Source: VXNE01 sp963664635 (GTDB lineage: Bacteria > Pseudomonadota > Gammaproteobacteria > Pseudomonadales > Azotimanducaceae). Taken from it: a stretch of DNA of 64,000 bases. A model generated the notes under the pieces. The model saw nothing but the letters and a program-made list of their open reading frames with translations, was not told the origin of the DNA and did not search any database. Below are positions 8,012-17,061 of the stretch, piece by piece (positions within the stretch are counted from its first letter, which is position 1; the number at the start of each line of letters is the position of its first letter). The translations under genes were made by a program, and so were the position numbers. The stretch lies in the NCBI GenBank assembly GCA_963664635.1, contig OY761542.1:1364001-1428000 (forward strand), given 5' to 3'.

Positions 8012-9043
8012 ATGCTCAAAGCCATCCAACTGGGCAGGAACAGCGGCCTGCGCGTCTCCGAACTCTGTCTCGGCACGATGAACTTCGGCCAGCCGGGCAG
8101 GGGTCACCAGGGCGACTGGACGCTCGGGCCCGACGCCGCCAGGCCGATCTTCAAGGCCGCCCTCGACCACGGCCTGTTCTACTTCGATTGCGCGGACACC
8201 TACGGCGTCGGCGCCTGCGAGGAAGTCGTGGGCGGGATCCTTCGCGCCCTGGCGCCGCGCGACGAGTACGTGTTCGCCACCAAGGTCGCCATGCCGATGG
8301 GCCGGGGCGCCAACCAGGGCGGCCTGTCCCGCAAGCACGTCACCGAGGGCGTCGACGCCAGCCTGCGCCGGACGGGCCTCGACTACATCGACCAGCTCGT
8401 GATCCATCGGCATCCGCACGGGGTGCCCGGGCACGTGGAGACGCCGATAGAGGAAACCCTCGAGGCCCTGCACGACGTGGTCAAGGCGGGCAAGGTCCTT
8501 TACCTCGGCGCATCGTCGATGTTCGCGTGGCAGTTCACCGAGCTGCAGATGACGGCGGAGGCGAACGGCTGGACGAAGTTCATCTCGATGCAGAACCATT
8601 ACAACCTGATCTACCGGGAAGAGGAACGCGAGATGAACCCTTACTGCGCCCGTACCGGCGTGGCGCTGACACCCTGGTCGCCGCTCGCGCGCGGGATCCT
8701 GGCCGGCTCGTACAAGGGTGGCTTCGAGTCGGGTTCGACGGACCGGTCGAAGGGCGGCGACCGGCGGCGCACGGAGAGCCTCTACCGGGGCGCCGCCGAC
8801 TTCGCGATCGCCGACCGTGTCGTGGAAGTGGCGGAGAGGTACGGCAAGGCGCCGGCGCAGATCTCGGTGGCCTGGCTGCTCAACAAACCGGAGGTGTACG
8901 CGCCGGTGGTGGGGGTCTCGCGCATCGAGCAGCTCGAGCAACTCGCCGGCGCGGCGGAGATCGAACTGGCGGACGAAGACGTGACCTACCTCGAAGAGTT
9001 GTACCGGCCGGTCGAGAACCTGCTGTCGATCGGGTACTCGTAG
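8012..9043 (+). CDS. Aldo/keto reductase
   Basis: This 343-residue NADPH-dependent aldo/keto reductase is expected to reduce carbonyls in the cytosol. The TIM-barrel hallmarks are present: FDCADTYG supplies the catalytic Asp and Tyr, VFATKVAMP the Lys, and QLVIHRHPH the His. The C-terminal NADP-binding strand VVGVSRIEQLEQ is also clear. A purine-rich ribosome site (AAGGAAG) lies before the ATG. It sits between the ankyrin gene and an amidohydrolase lipoprotein, in the same direction. Confidence 0.93.
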   Translation: MLKAIQLGRNSGLRVSELCLGTMNFGQPGRGHQGDWTLGPDAARPIFKAALDHGLFYFDCADTYGVGACEEVVGGILRALAPRDEYVFATKVAMPMGRGANQGGLSRKHVTEGVDASLRRTGLDYIDQLVIHRHPHGVPGHVETPIEETLEALHDVVKAGKVLYLGASSMFAWQFTELQMTAEANGWTKFISMQNHYNLIYREEEREMNPYCARTGVALTPWSPLARGILAGSYKGGFESGSTDRSKGGDRRRTESLYRGAADFAIADRVVEVAERYGKAPAQISVAWLLNKPEVYAPVVGVSRIEQLEQLAGAAEIELADEDVTYLEELYRPVENLLSIGYS

Positions 9044-9106
9044 GGAACTCCCAGGGTACCTTTCGCCGTGAAGTGCGCCGTGCAGTCTCTTGCGGAGGAT
9101 CGCGTC

Positions 9107-10201
9107 ATGGGTATGCGGGCGCTCACGCTCGCGTTGAGCGCGGCGCTCCTCGCCGGCTGCGCCACCGCGCCCACCCTTGCCACGTTCCGGATGACGGATC
9201 CGCCGTGCTACGACCGGGCGCGCCAGCCGAACACGGCGGTGGTGGACTCGCACGTGCATTTCCGCCCCTTCGGAGGACCGGCCGTTCCGTTCGGGGAGGT
9301 CGTCGGGTATCTGCAACGCTCCGGCGTGCTGTTCGCCAACGTCTACGGCATTGGCCAGATGCTCCCGCCGGGATCGGAGTGCACCTACTACCTCGACTGT
9401 CCGGGCACGCCGGTGGTGCCCACGATGAAGAACGACTTCGTAAACGCGGTGGAGCATGGGCTGGCGGGGGAGCGCGGCGTGCACATCACGCTGTCGATGA
9501 CCTTCCCGGACCTGGAGCGTCCGGAGACCGTGCTTTCCCGCATGCGCCTGCTGGACGAGGAGTTCCCCGGCCTCTTCCGCTGGATGGGCGAGGTCAACCT
9601 CGTCAAGCAGGCGCTGTTCGAGAACGGACACCGTCCCGTCCCGGTCTCGAAGATCGGGGAATGGGCGCCGTTCATGACGGAACTGCGCGAGCGCGGCATC
9701 CCGCTGGCCGTGCACGCCGATCTCGGCAGCGACGCGGAACCGACCGCTTACCTCGACTGGATCGAGGCCGTCCTGCGGCACTACCCGGACAACGACGTAG
9801 TCTGGATGCACATGGGGTTGTCCCGGGAACTCGTCACTTTGGATGCGGCGAGTCACGTGGCCATCCTGGCCTCCCTCCTCGAGCGCTTCCCGAACGCCAT
9901 GCTCGACATCTCCTGGCGCGTGCTCGAGGACGACGTTTTCGCCGACCCGGCGCGGCGCGCCGTCTACGTCGCGTTCCTGAACGACCACTCGGAGCGCATT
10001 CTGCCCGGCACGGACTTCGTCGCGTCCGCGAACCGCGGCTTCGAGGACTACCGCTCGGACCTCGCGGCGACCAGCCGCATCCTGCGTTCCCTCGACGATG
10101 CGGCCTTCCGTAACATTGCCCTCGGACGGAACTACTTCCGGCTGCTGAACCTGGATTACGAGGCCCCGCCGGTGTGCGGGGCGGCGGACAAGGAGCGTTA
10201 G
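9107..10201 (+). CDS. Amidohydrolase-family lipoprotein
   Basis: This secreted, lipid-anchored metal-dependent hydrolase of the amidohydrolase-2 type (TIM barrel) has a lipobox SAALLAGC right after the start and the first metal motif VVDSHVHF. Later candidate ligands are AVHADLGS and VVWMHMGL, and the barrel-closing GTDF aspartate is present. The ATG at 9107 was chosen because GGAGG at 9094-9098 is well spaced; an upstream in-frame start would bury the lipobox. Substrate is unknown. The LLM oxidoreductase begins one base after its stop, so the two are coupled. Confidence 0.85.
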   Translation: MGMRALTLALSAALLAGCATAPTLATFRMTDPPCYDRARQPNTAVVDSHVHFRPFGGPAVPFGEVVGYLQRSGVLFANVYGIGQMLPPGSECTYYLDCPGTPVVPTMKNDFVNAVEHGLAGERGVHITLSMTFPDLERPETVLSRMRLLDEEFPGLFRWMGEVNLVKQALFENGHRPVPVSKIGEWAPFMTELRERGIPLAVHADLGSDAEPTAYLDWIEAVLRHYPDNDVVWMHMGLSRELVTLDAASHVAILASLLERFPNAMLDISWRVLEDDVFADPARRAVYVAFLNDHSERILPGTDFVASANRGFEDYRSDLAATSRILRSLDDAAFRNIALGRNYFRLLNLDYEAPPVCGAADKER

Positions 10202-10202
10202 G

Positions 10203-11234
10203 ATGCACATCGACGTGATGGTCGGCACGATGACCTGGCGGGAGAGCGCGGACCTCGCGGTGCGGCTGGAGCGGGCCGGCTTCTCCGGCATGCTGTTCAC
10301 GGAGACGAACCAGGTGCCGTGGATGAGCATCGCGGCCGCCGCCACCGCGGCCCCGACGCTTGAGTTCTCCACCGGCATCGCCGTGGCCTTCCCGCGCAGC
10401 CCGATGATCGCGGCGCAGGTCGCCTGGGAACTCGCCCGCAACACCGGCGGGCGCTTCCGCCTGGGCCTCGGCAGCCAGGTGAAGGGCCACATCGTGCGCC
10501 GCTACTCGGCCGAGTGGGACAAGCCGGCGCCGCAGATGCGCGATTACGCGGCGGCCTTTCGCGCGTGCATTCGCGCGTTTCGCGGTGAGGAACGCCTGTC
10601 CCACGGCGGGCCGTACTACAACCTGAGCCTGCTGTCGGGCAACTGGGCGCCCCCGCGGCACGAGTTCGAAGACGTGAAACTCGACATCTCCGCGGTGGGG
10701 CCCCTGATGTGCCGGGTCGCGGGTGAACTGTGCGACGGTCTGCACGTGCATCCGATGCACTCGATGCCCTATATCGAAAACCGGTTGCGGCCGGCGGTCA
10801 CCGAGGGCGCCGGGCGGGCCGGCCGCTCGGCCGACGAAATCGACCTCATCGTTCCCGTGTTCGCGATCGCGGGCGATACGCCCGAGGAACGGGCGCCCAA
10901 GGCGCAGCGGGCGCAGACCCAGATCGCGTTCTACGGCTCGACGCCGAACTACGCCTTCCAGTTCGAGGATCTCGGCTTCCCGGGGACGGGCCCCACCCTG
11001 AACCGGCTGATGCGTGCCGGGGACATGCAGGGGATGGCGGAGACGATCACCGATGAGATGCTCGACGCCTTCGCCCTCGTCGCGCGGTGGGACGACATGG
11101 CCGATGCCCTCGTCGCACGGTACGCGGGGGTGGCCGAGCGGGTCGTCCTCTACCTGGCCCTCGACGACATCCGGGGTGCGCCGGCCGGTCTCGAGCGGTG
11201 GGGTGAGGTGGCCCGCGCCGTCCGGGCGGCGTAA
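10203..11234 (+). CDS. LLM-class flavin-dependent oxidoreductase
   Basis: This 343-residue protein has the bacterial-luciferase-like TIM-barrel fold that uses FMN or coenzyme F420. It begins MHIDVMVGTMTWRESADLA, has AGFSGMLFTET, the LEFSTGIAVAFPRSP strand and the GRFRLGLGSQVKGH cofactor loop. The cofactor cannot be decided from sequence alone. It follows the amidohydrolase by a single base, implying a shared mRNA and possibly sequential reactions. Three further LLM proteins occur in the window. Confidence 0.93.
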   Translation: MHIDVMVGTMTWRESADLAVRLERAGFSGMLFTETNQVPWMSIAAAATAAPTLEFSTGIAVAFPRSPMIAAQVAWELARNTGGRFRLGLGSQVKGHIVRRYSAEWDKPAPQMRDYAAAFRACIRAFRGEERLSHGGPYYNLSLLSGNWAPPRHEFEDVKLDISAVGPLMCRVAGELCDGLHVHPMHSMPYIENRLRPAVTEGAGRAGRSADEIDLIVPVFAIAGDTPEERAPKAQRAQTQIAFYGSTPNYAFQFEDLGFPGTGPTLNRLMRAGDMQGMAETITDEMLDAFALVARWDDMADALVARYAGVAERVVLYLALDDIRGAPAGLERWGEVARAVRAA

Positions 11235-11249
11235 GGGGTGCGCGGGGCG

Positions 11250-11300
11250 CCGCGCTGCGTCGCAGGGGTTTCGCGCCAGCGAAACTCGCACGCATCCGTC
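11250..11300. terminator. Hairpins between the LLM gene and the STAS gene
   Basis: Two inverted repeats lie between convergent genes: GTTTCGC with GCGAAAC around 11269-11286 and GCATCCGTCAGGATGC around 11290-11305. They could terminate transcription from both sides. The first resembles a hairpin at the end of the VOC gene (25.13 kb). Confidence 0.4.
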
Positions 11301-11313
11301 AGGATGCGCCGCG

Positions 11314-11652
11314 TCAACCCGTCACGTCGGCGAGCGCGTCGTCCCGTGATCCGTGGATGGCGATGATCTTGTCGAACCCGCTGACTTCGAAGACCTCCCG
11401 GATCGGGCCCGCCAGGGAGCAGAGGGCGAATTTCGCGCCCTGGTTGGACAGGTGCTTCGCCGTGAGCAGCAACACCCGCAGCCCGGCGCTGCTGATGTAG
11501 GAGAGCTGTTCGAGATCGACGATGACCGCGCGGTCGTCATCCTGTACGGCCGTTCGGATCGCCTGCTCGAAATCGGCGCTATTGGTGCCGTCGATGCGTC
11601 CGTCTACGGAGGCGGCCAGGACTCCGTCCCTGCGTTCGGTCGTCACGTCCAT
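11314..11652 (-). CDS. STAS-domain anti-sigma factor antagonist
   Basis: This 112-residue single-domain STAS protein resembles SpoIIAA/RsbV. The phosphorylatable serine is in SYISSAGLRVL, after the VIVDLEQL strand. Such proteins are released or bound by partner kinases in regulatory switches controlling sigma factors or membrane functions. No partner kinase or phosphatase gene is adjacent. It is convergent with the LLM gene and divergent from the Septu-like pair. Confidence 0.9.
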   Translation of the reverse strand: MDVTTERRDGVLAASVDGRIDGTNSADFEQAIRTAVQDDDRAVIVDLEQLSYISSAGLRVLLLTAKHLSNQGAKFALCSLAGPIREVFEVSGFDKIIAIHGSRDDALADVTG

Positions 11653-12002
11653 GGCGTGTTTCGTCCAGGCATTGGGCGGCTTCGTCGTTCCGGGGGCGCA
11701 AGATCATACCCGATCTTGGGGTTGCGATTCGCCTGCTTCGAACGGTCCACCCGAGGAGTCGGAGACGGCTGCTCGTGCGGTCCGCGCGCTCACTGCCATG
11801 ACTTTGACGGCCAACGGCTGTCGACAGACGGGCATCCGCTCCGAGGAGAGTGGTCGGAATGTGCCCGGGCCCCTGCGTTGCGGCAGTTCCCCTTGAAACA
11901 ATAGTCCGGGCAGCGTCTACAATGAGAAGCGTATCTCCGAGGTCGTGCAGGGTGCAAGGCAACCGTCGGAGTCACGGCACGACCCGCGAAGGCATCCGGA
12001 AA
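11653..12002. other. 350-base gap between divergent STAS and Septu-like genes
   Basis: No convincing gene is seen on either strand. The stretch must hold the promoters of the STAS gene (minus) and of the ATPase/HNH pair (plus). It is less GC-rich than its neighbours near 11890-11935. I saw no retron-like RNA or reverse transcriptase. Confidence 0.5.
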
Positions 12003-13292
12003 ATGCGCATTGAGAGCCTCCGCATTCAGAACTTCCGGTGCTTCGAGGACCGGACCTTCACGCTTGACGACAGATTCACACTGTTGATTGGCAAGAACGC
12101 CACCGGCAAGACCGCTATTCTGGACGCCATGGCGGTCGCGCTCGGCGCCGCGCTGATCCCGATCCCGGGGGCAACCGGCGTGTCCATTCTGCGGCAGGAT
12201 GTACGTCGCACATTTAGGCCTGCCGGCGAGACCGGATACTGGGTTGAGCACTACCCCACTAGCATCACGGCCCGCGGAACGGTGGCGGGCGCCGATTTCG
12301 ACTGGACGAGGGAGTTGAAGGCGGAGAACTCACGGACTACCCGCGTGGGAGCCAAGGCAATCCGCGGGGCCATGAATGGGCTCGTTCGCCGCAGCTCCAC
12401 ACACGAGGATGTTCTGTTCCCCTTCATCGGCTATTACGGCACTGCTCGGCTGTGGTTGGAGCAGCGGCTTGCCACCAGGAGAAGCATCGATCCGGCCAAG
12501 CCCGGTTCGCGTTACGCTGGCTATTCGCTTTGCCTTACGCCGAGTTCTTCCGCGCGGCGAATGGTGGCTTGGGTGAAGCGTCTTGCTCTCATTCAAGCTC
12601 AGGAGGGAAGACGCTTGGCGACGCTTGAGGCGGTCTATCGGGCAATCGCCAAAAACGTCGAAGACGCGGTTTCGGCAAGCTTTGATTTCCGTGAGGATGA
12701 CATCGTCGTCGAGTTCGAAGACCACCGGCGGTTTCGCCTGCGGACGTTGAGCGACGGCCAGCGCAGTATGGCGGCGACGGTCGCTGACATTGCCATGCGG
12801 TGCTCCCAGCTCAATCCGCACCTCAATGAACACGCGCGGACAGAGACCCCAGGGGTCGTCCTCATTGACGAGATCGATCTCCATCTCCACCCGCGGTGGC
12901 AGCGGGGCGTCGTTGACGCATTGATTGAGACGTTTCCGAAACTTCAGTTCGTCGCCACCACGCACTCCCCGTTCATTGTTCAATCGCTCGATAGAGGAGG
13001 TCTCATCAACCTCGACACCGGCAACGCTGAACCGGAGACACCGGAGCAGCAGAGCATTGAGGACGTCACCGAAGACATCATGGGTGTCCAACAGCCGCAA
13101 CGTAGTCGGCGCTTTCGGGACATGGTCGCGGCGGCGGAGGAGTATTTGGGGGCCATACAGGGCTCCGAGGCGGCAAAAGGGGAGGACTTGACGACGCTCC
13201 GCGATCGACTCGATAGCCTTGAGGAGCCCTTCGCGGACAACCCGGCCTATGTGGCCTTCCTGCGCCTGCAAAGGTCCACGAGAAATCTCTAG
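12003..13292 (+). CDS. ptuA: PtuA-like AAA ATPase (Septu-type defence)
   Basis: This 429-residue ABC/RecF-type ATPase has an N-terminal strand MRIESLRIQNFRCF, Walker A GKNATGKT (30-37), signature-like LSDGQRS, and Walker B VVLIDEIDLHLHPRWQ followed by the H-loop TTHSPF. The architecture and the HNH gene 32 bases downstream match PtuA of Septu, where an ATPase complex controls a PtuB nuclease against phage. The ATG at 12003 was chosen because the conserved N-terminal strand begins there. Base composition is lower in GC than its neighbours, consistent with transfer. An OLD-like or retron-associated ATPase is the alternative, but no retron is visible. Confidence 0.82.
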   Translation: MRIESLRIQNFRCFEDRTFTLDDRFTLLIGKNATGKTAILDAMAVALGAALIPIPGATGVSILRQDVRRTFRPAGETGYWVEHYPTSITARGTVAGADFDWTRELKAENSRTTRVGAKAIRGAMNGLVRRSSTHEDVLFPFIGYYGTARLWLEQRLATRRSIDPAKPGSRYAGYSLCLTPSSSARRMVAWVKRLALIQAQEGRRLATLEAVYRAIAKNVEDAVSASFDFREDDIVVEFEDHRRFRLRTLSDGQRSMAATVADIAMRCSQLNPHLNEHARTETPGVVLIDEIDLHLHPRWQRGVVDALIETFPKLQFVATTHSPFIVQSLDRGGLINLDTGNAEPETPEQQSIEDVTEDIMGVQQPQRSRRFRDMVAAAEEYLGAIQGSEAAKGEDLTTLRDRLDSLEEPFADNPAYVAFLRLQRSTRNL

Positions 13293-13324
13293 CGATTCGA
13301 GGCTGTCTAAGGCTGGATCTGCGC

Positions 13325-13951
13325 ATGCGACCTGTTGACCGAGGGCCGTGGCCGCTGGATGATCAGGGCCATGCCAAGACCTTCCATCCATACAACAAAG
13401 CCAAGTGGGATCTTCTGAACCGACTTGGCGAGTACTGCAGCTATTGCGAGCGAACGGGTGACCTGCATGTCGAACACGTGGTCCCCAGGAAGCGTCGGTC
13501 GGACCTTGCCGAAGAGTGGACGAATCTGCTCCTCGGATGCACAAACTGCAACTCGACAAAGCGCTGTCGCAACGCCTCGAGGGATGGCTTCATCTGGCCT
13601 GACGAGGATGACACGCTGGTTGCCTTCGAGTACCTGCCGGACGGGATTGTCAGAGTACGCGGCAGTGTTGTCGGGCCTGCACGAGAGAAGGCACAAGCGT
13701 TGTTTGACCTCGTCGGCCTCGGTCGCCGTTCCGGGAACGACCCGAAAGCGCGCGACTTGAGATGGCGCAAGCGTCGCGAGGCCTGGGGCCAAGCCGAGGA
13801 GGCCCGTGAACGGATCGAGAATGGTGGGGATGTCAAGTGGGTGGTCGATCTGGCTCGGGCAGTGGGGTTTTGGGCGGTCTGGATGACCGTCTTTGCAGAC
13901 GATCCCGTAGTTACCGGTCGGTTGCGCGAGGCCTTCCCTGGGACGAGATGA
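13325..13951 (+). CDS. ptuB: PtuB-like HNH endonuclease (Septu-type defence)
   Basis: This 208-residue HNH nuclease has a zinc-finger frame: CSYC (about 40), the HNH core DLHVEHVVPRKRR, and a second knuckle CTNC followed by NSTKR. The N-terminus (FHPYNKAKWDLLNRLGEYC) matches the TIGR02646-type nucleases paired with PtuA or retron ATPases. The C-terminal half is helical with no catalytic motif that I recognise. It would act as the DNA-cleaving effector regulated by the upstream ATPase. All metal-binding and catalytic residues appear intact, so the pair looks functional. Confidence 0.82.
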   Translation: MRPVDRGPWPLDDQGHAKTFHPYNKAKWDLLNRLGEYCSYCERTGDLHVEHVVPRKRRSDLAEEWTNLLLGCTNCNSTKRCRNASRDGFIWPDEDDTLVAFEYLPDGIVRVRGSVVGPAREKAQALFDLVGLGRRSGNDPKARDLRWRKRREAWGQAEEARERIENGGDVKWVVDLARAVGFWAVWMTVFADDPVVTGRLREAFPGTR

Positions 13952-14090
13952 CCGGCTGAAGAGCCCCTGCGGCATGCGCGAGTCGCATCGGCGTGCATTG
14001 ATGTCAGTGCCTGTGTCGGAGTGAGACGCAGCCGGCGCGCGGGTTACACTCGCCGGCCTCGACCGCTCGCAGGCGCCCCCGGAACCGATC

Positions 14091-14774
14091 TTGGCCGAAC
14101 CCAGGAAACTCTCCGTCCTGACGATGACCTCGTTCGGCATCGGCGAGGCCGCGGGCGCCTTCCTCAACACGGCGTGGAGCGTGCTGCTCCTGTTCTTTTA
14201 CCAGCAGGTCGTCGGCATCGAGGCGTGGCTGGTCGGCCTCGCGATCGGGATCTCCATGGCCATGGACGCCGTCACCGACCCGTTGATCGGCGCCTGGTCG
14301 GACCGAATCCGGACGCGCTGGGGCCGCCGCCACCCGATGCTGCTGGCGGCCGCACTGCCCCTCGCCGTCAGCTTCGTGCTGCTCTTCAACCCGCCGCGGG
14401 GCATGTCCGACATCGAGGGCTTCCTTTGGCTCACGACCTTCGGCGTACTCGTCCGCGCCAGCTTCACGTTCTACAACATTCCGCACCTGGCCCTCGGCGC
14501 GGAGATGGCGCACGACTACTACCAGCGCTCGACGCTCTTCGCCTACAGTGCGTTTGTCGGCGCCATGTCGGTGGCGGTTTCCTACGGGCTCATCACCGGC
14601 TACTACTTTCCAACCGTCGAAGGGCTGTACGCCCCGGGTTTCCTCAACCCGAACAGCTATCGGACGATGAGCGTGACGTTCGCGATCGTGATGGTGGCAG
14701 CGATCCTGCTCTGCATTGCGGGCACGCGCAAGGAGATCCCGTACCTCCGGGAGACCAGGCCGTTCCGGTTTTGA
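14091..14774 (+). pseudogene. GPH-type MFS transporter, N-terminal half (gene split by insertion)
   Basis: This encodes the first six transmembrane helices of a glycoside-pentoside-hexuronide-type transporter, with DAVTDPLIGAWSDR and RWGRRHPMLL typical of the family. It starts at a TTG. Homology stops at GTRKEIPYLRET; the final five codons (RPFRF) and TGA are encoded by the terminus of the inserted element. The matching C-terminal half lies at 18911-19722. Joining the halves at the shared 10 bp TCCGGGAGAC restores an in-frame YL-RET-QERG. Confidence 0.9.
14746..14755 (+). repeat. Target-site duplication, left copy
   Basis: TCCGGGAGAC is repeated exactly at 18911-18920 and flanks the inserted element. 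Both copies encode the same RET codon region of the split transporter. Confidence 0.8.
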
Positions 14775-14780
14775 TGGCAA
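14759..14780 (+). repeat. Terminal inverted repeat, left
   Basis: Begins GCCGTTCCGG; matches the reverse complement of 18888-18908 with two mismatches in 21 bases. Confidence 0.8.
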
Positions 14781-15453
14781 CACGATAATTTATGGCTATT
14801 TTTCAATTAGTTGAATACCAAATAACGTGGTGAGTCTTGACATTTCTCTCCGAATCTGAAGGCCAACTTTGTCAAAGGACTCGCGCGCAACGCCTGCAAC
14901 GACTCAGTCGCCTATGTCGAGCCCCCCCCCCCGCTAAACCGTAACGCTCGGGTGGGCAGGGGATGATTCGGCTCGGCCCACCTTCTCCTCCCACCCGGCG
15001 CCAGTCTGGGCAGTACGTCAGGTCGATGTCTGCTTAGCACCGGGAATCTCGCATTCGGGGGGCGCAACCCTCCAGCCAGGGTCGCTACTCCTCCAGGCGC
15101 ATGCAAAGGTCGGGTGCCCACTACTCACCGGCAGGCCACCCCGAGGCCAGTCCAGTCGTCCGTTGCACTCGCCCAGGCGGCGCGCCCCTCCGGCTCTTGC
15201 CACAAGCTGCTCAAGCAGTCGAAAGAACCGGATCGTGTCGGCGGCTCTAACCACGCAGGCGCGTACCCAGCCACGCCAGTCTGTCGTCCCTGGCTGAGCC
15301 CCCGCATCGGCGCGTCGAGTCCGATGCCCCGGCTCCTCAACGACGGTGTTAGGCGACACGTAAAACTGACCCCCTGGTGGAGTGCGCCCCTCGGAGTGGA
15401 CAGGTTACGGTACGCGAATTGACAGGGTTGGCCGGTAATCGGAGGGAACGACC
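14781..15453. other. Element left part without a recognisable gene
   Basis: The first 100 bases are AT-rich (ATAATTTATGGC, CAATTAGTTGAATACC) in contrast to the host. A run of nine C lies near 14921-14935. From about 15010 to 15350 the sequence is GC-rich with stops in all frames. A sharp boundary at about 15355 (ACGTAAAACTGACCCCCTGG) looks like the left end of the IS3-type insertion. Confidence 0.5.
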
Positions 15454-15834
15454 ATGGCCAAACACCGCACCTACAGCATGGACTTCAAGCGCCAGGTCGC
15501 GCTGGAGTTCCTCGGCGGCGAGACACTGCACGGGCTGGGCAAGCGGCACGACGTCTCACGCAACCTGATCCGTATCTGGGTTGCCAAGTACGAAGCGGGC
15601 GAGTTCAGCGACGAGGCGGAAGCGGCGGACCTGCTGCAGGAATACGAAGCCCGGATCGCGGCGCTCGAGCGCCTGGTTGGTCGGCAGGCGCTGGAGATCG
15701 AGTTTCTAAAGGGGGCCGCAGAAAAGCACGGCTCCAACGAGAAACGGGACTACGTCCGTCGTCGCCGGCCCGACGGCATGTCCGTCGTCAGAGCGTGCCA
15801 GACTGATGGGTCTGTCACGTTCCACGTACTATGA
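15454..15834 (+). CDS. IS3-family transposase OrfA
   Basis: This 126-residue protein is the DNA-binding OrfA of an IS3-type insertion sequence: MDFKRQVALEFLGGETLHGL with an HTH (GLGKRHDVSRNLIRIWVAKYE) and a C-terminal leucine-zipper-like coil (ALERLVGRQALEIEFLKGA). It overlaps OrfB by 29 bases in a different frame, as expected for programmed frameshifting. The last ~20 residues are out of the usual OrfA sequence. With OrfB lacking its catalytic domain the element is dead, though OrfA itself looks intact. Confidence 0.85.
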   Translation: MAKHRTYSMDFKRQVALEFLGGETLHGLGKRHDVSRNLIRIWVAKYEAGEFSDEAEAADLLQEYEARIAALERLVGRQALEIEFLKGAAEKHGSNEKRDYVRRRRPDGMSVVRACQTDGSVTFHVL

Positions 15835-16177
15835 CGCGCCGAGGGTGGATGTCGGCGACGCTGAGATCGTCGTGCGCATGCGGGAGATCTGCGACGACTT
15901 CGAGACCTACGGCTATCGTCGTGTCGGCGCGGCGCTTCGTCAGGAGGGGATCGTCGTCAACGGCAAGAAGGTGCGCCGGCTGATGCGCGAACACGACCTG
16001 CAGCCGCGGCGCCGCAGGCGTTACGTCGCCACGACGGATAGCGCACACGACTCGCCGGTGTTCCCGAATCTGGCTCTTGGCATGGTTCCCGGCGGCCGTG
16101 ACGAGCTCAATGCTGACAACACACACCTACTCGGCAGCCCGCACCTGAACTACGCGATCGTTTTCGGCCACTCATGA
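15806..16177 (+). pseudogene. IS3-family transposase OrfB, N-terminal fragment
   Basis: The N-terminal part of OrfB is clear: MGLSRSTYYDAP, ETYGYRRVGAALRQEGIVVN and VRRLMREHDLQPRRRRRYVA. Homology ends after DSPVFPNLA, immediately before the DDE catalytic domain (normally beginning LWVADITY). The rest (HTHLLGSPHLNYAIVFGHS) belongs to a ~73 bp segment repeated at 18022-18094. Complete OrfB is about 270 residues; this has 123, so it cannot transpose. Confidence 0.85.
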
Positions 16178-16191
16178 AGTGTCCGGGGTAG
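16119..16191 (+). repeat. 73 bp repeat, left copy (insertion-sequence end)
   Basis: This imperfect direct repeat (about ten differences) of 18022-18094 runs from ACACACACCTACTCGG to CTCATGAAGTGTCCGG. In each copy it lies directly after a broken transposase, so it is probably the shared right end of related insertion sequences. Confidence 0.7.
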
Positions 16192-16519
16192 CCTTGTCAC
16201 CGAATCGAGAACGCGAGAGGTGCCCCCTGAAAAACTGAGATCGGATGACGGTGCTGTCTGCACACCGCTGGGCGTTGTCGCTTCCGCCCGGGGGCTTCGT
16301 CGGCGGTGTTACGCGCTTCCAGCAGCCCACGCTACGATTTCGTCGCGCTTCCCCTTGGAACACGAACCTCACGGGTGCTTCGTGCCGGAGGCAAAGCGTG
16401 CAAGACAGGTGTTTCCAGTTGATGTCTCGCAGTATTGGCCTGCAGGCCACGGCGCTCTTTTGCTCGCGATAGCTACAGTTATCGAGAGTCATCAAGACCA
16501 GATAGGGAGCGAGACCACT
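16192..16519. other. Gap before the secreted-protein pair
   Basis: I see no gene here. The frame of the downstream secreted protein is open back to 16220, but that stretch has no protein-like features. It probably contains the promoter for the two secreted proteins. Confidence 0.4.
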
Positions 16520-17044
16520 ATGAGAGGCAACCTACAGAGCGAGGGTGCTCGGGTCCTGGCGCTGGTGTGTCCAACGCGCTTGGGCGCGCAGAGGCGAGTC
16601 ACGGCGCACAGGTCGCCGCGAGCGGGGGGGAAGGGGAGGTTCTGGGCCAGACCATCCTCGTGCGGCTTCCTTCTGGCGCTATCGTTGGCGGCCTTCATGC
16701 CTTCTGCTAGTCCCGCCCAAGCTGATTTATCCGCACGCGTTTGCGCGGTAGGGTGCGCCACCTACACAGGCGGTTGCTCGCTCGTTGCATCCGGTCTCCT
16801 TCTCGATCGACTGGCAAGCGCAGGACTGACATACGCCGAGCACGTCAAATACGCGAGCGCTACGCTGACAGCATGCAGCGCTGCTCGTGGCGCCGACTGC
16901 CAAGGGGACTACGATAGATCCGTGGGGGCCGCTTACGACAACCTCGGGATTGCCTCGGCAGGGGCCTTGACTATGTACACGCTGGATCTTCAAGCCTGCG
17001 TAACCGGCGGCGCCCATTGTAAAGCTCGATGCAGTAAGGGATAA
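16520..17044 (+). CDS. Small cysteine-rich secreted protein (element cargo)
   Basis: I do not recognise this 174-residue protein. The ATG at 16520 has a ribosome site (GGGAG, about 16505). It has a long basic N-region, then a signal-peptide core (SSCGFLLALSLAAFMPSASPAQA). The mature part has eight cysteines, starting ARVCAVGCATYTGGCSLVAS and ending TLDLQACVTGGAHCKARC, suggesting a disulfide-bonded extracytoplasmic protein. A second secreted protein follows after 17 bases, so they form a pair. The GC content is lower than in the surrounding genes, in keeping with transfer on the element. Confidence 0.6.
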   Translation: MRGNLQSEGARVLALVCPTRLGAQRRVTAHRSPRAGGKGRFWARPSSCGFLLALSLAAFMPSASPAQADLSARVCAVGCATYTGGCSLVASGLLLDRLASAGLTYAEHVKYASATLTACSAARGADCQGDYDRSVGAAYDNLGIASAGALTMYTLDLQACVTGGAHCKARCSKG

Positions 17045-17061
17045 GGAGAAAAGGGGAAACA

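Noticed and set aside
6778..10113. 1111-codon plus-strand frame overlapping ankyrin, aldo/keto reductase and amidohydrolase genes
   Set aside because: It has arginine/glycine-rich composition without domains; the three genes it overlaps carry clear motifs in the other frame.
12003..13951. Retron with ATPase/HNH effectors
   Set aside because: No reverse transcriptase or msr/msd-like RNA is visible upstream, so a Septu-type pair is the simpler reading.
15240..15360. CTCTAAC ... GTTAGGC about 105 bases apart, resembling an integron attC site
   Set aside because: The inner boxes and extended imperfect symmetry of attC are not visible, no integron integrase is in the window, and no cassette array follows.
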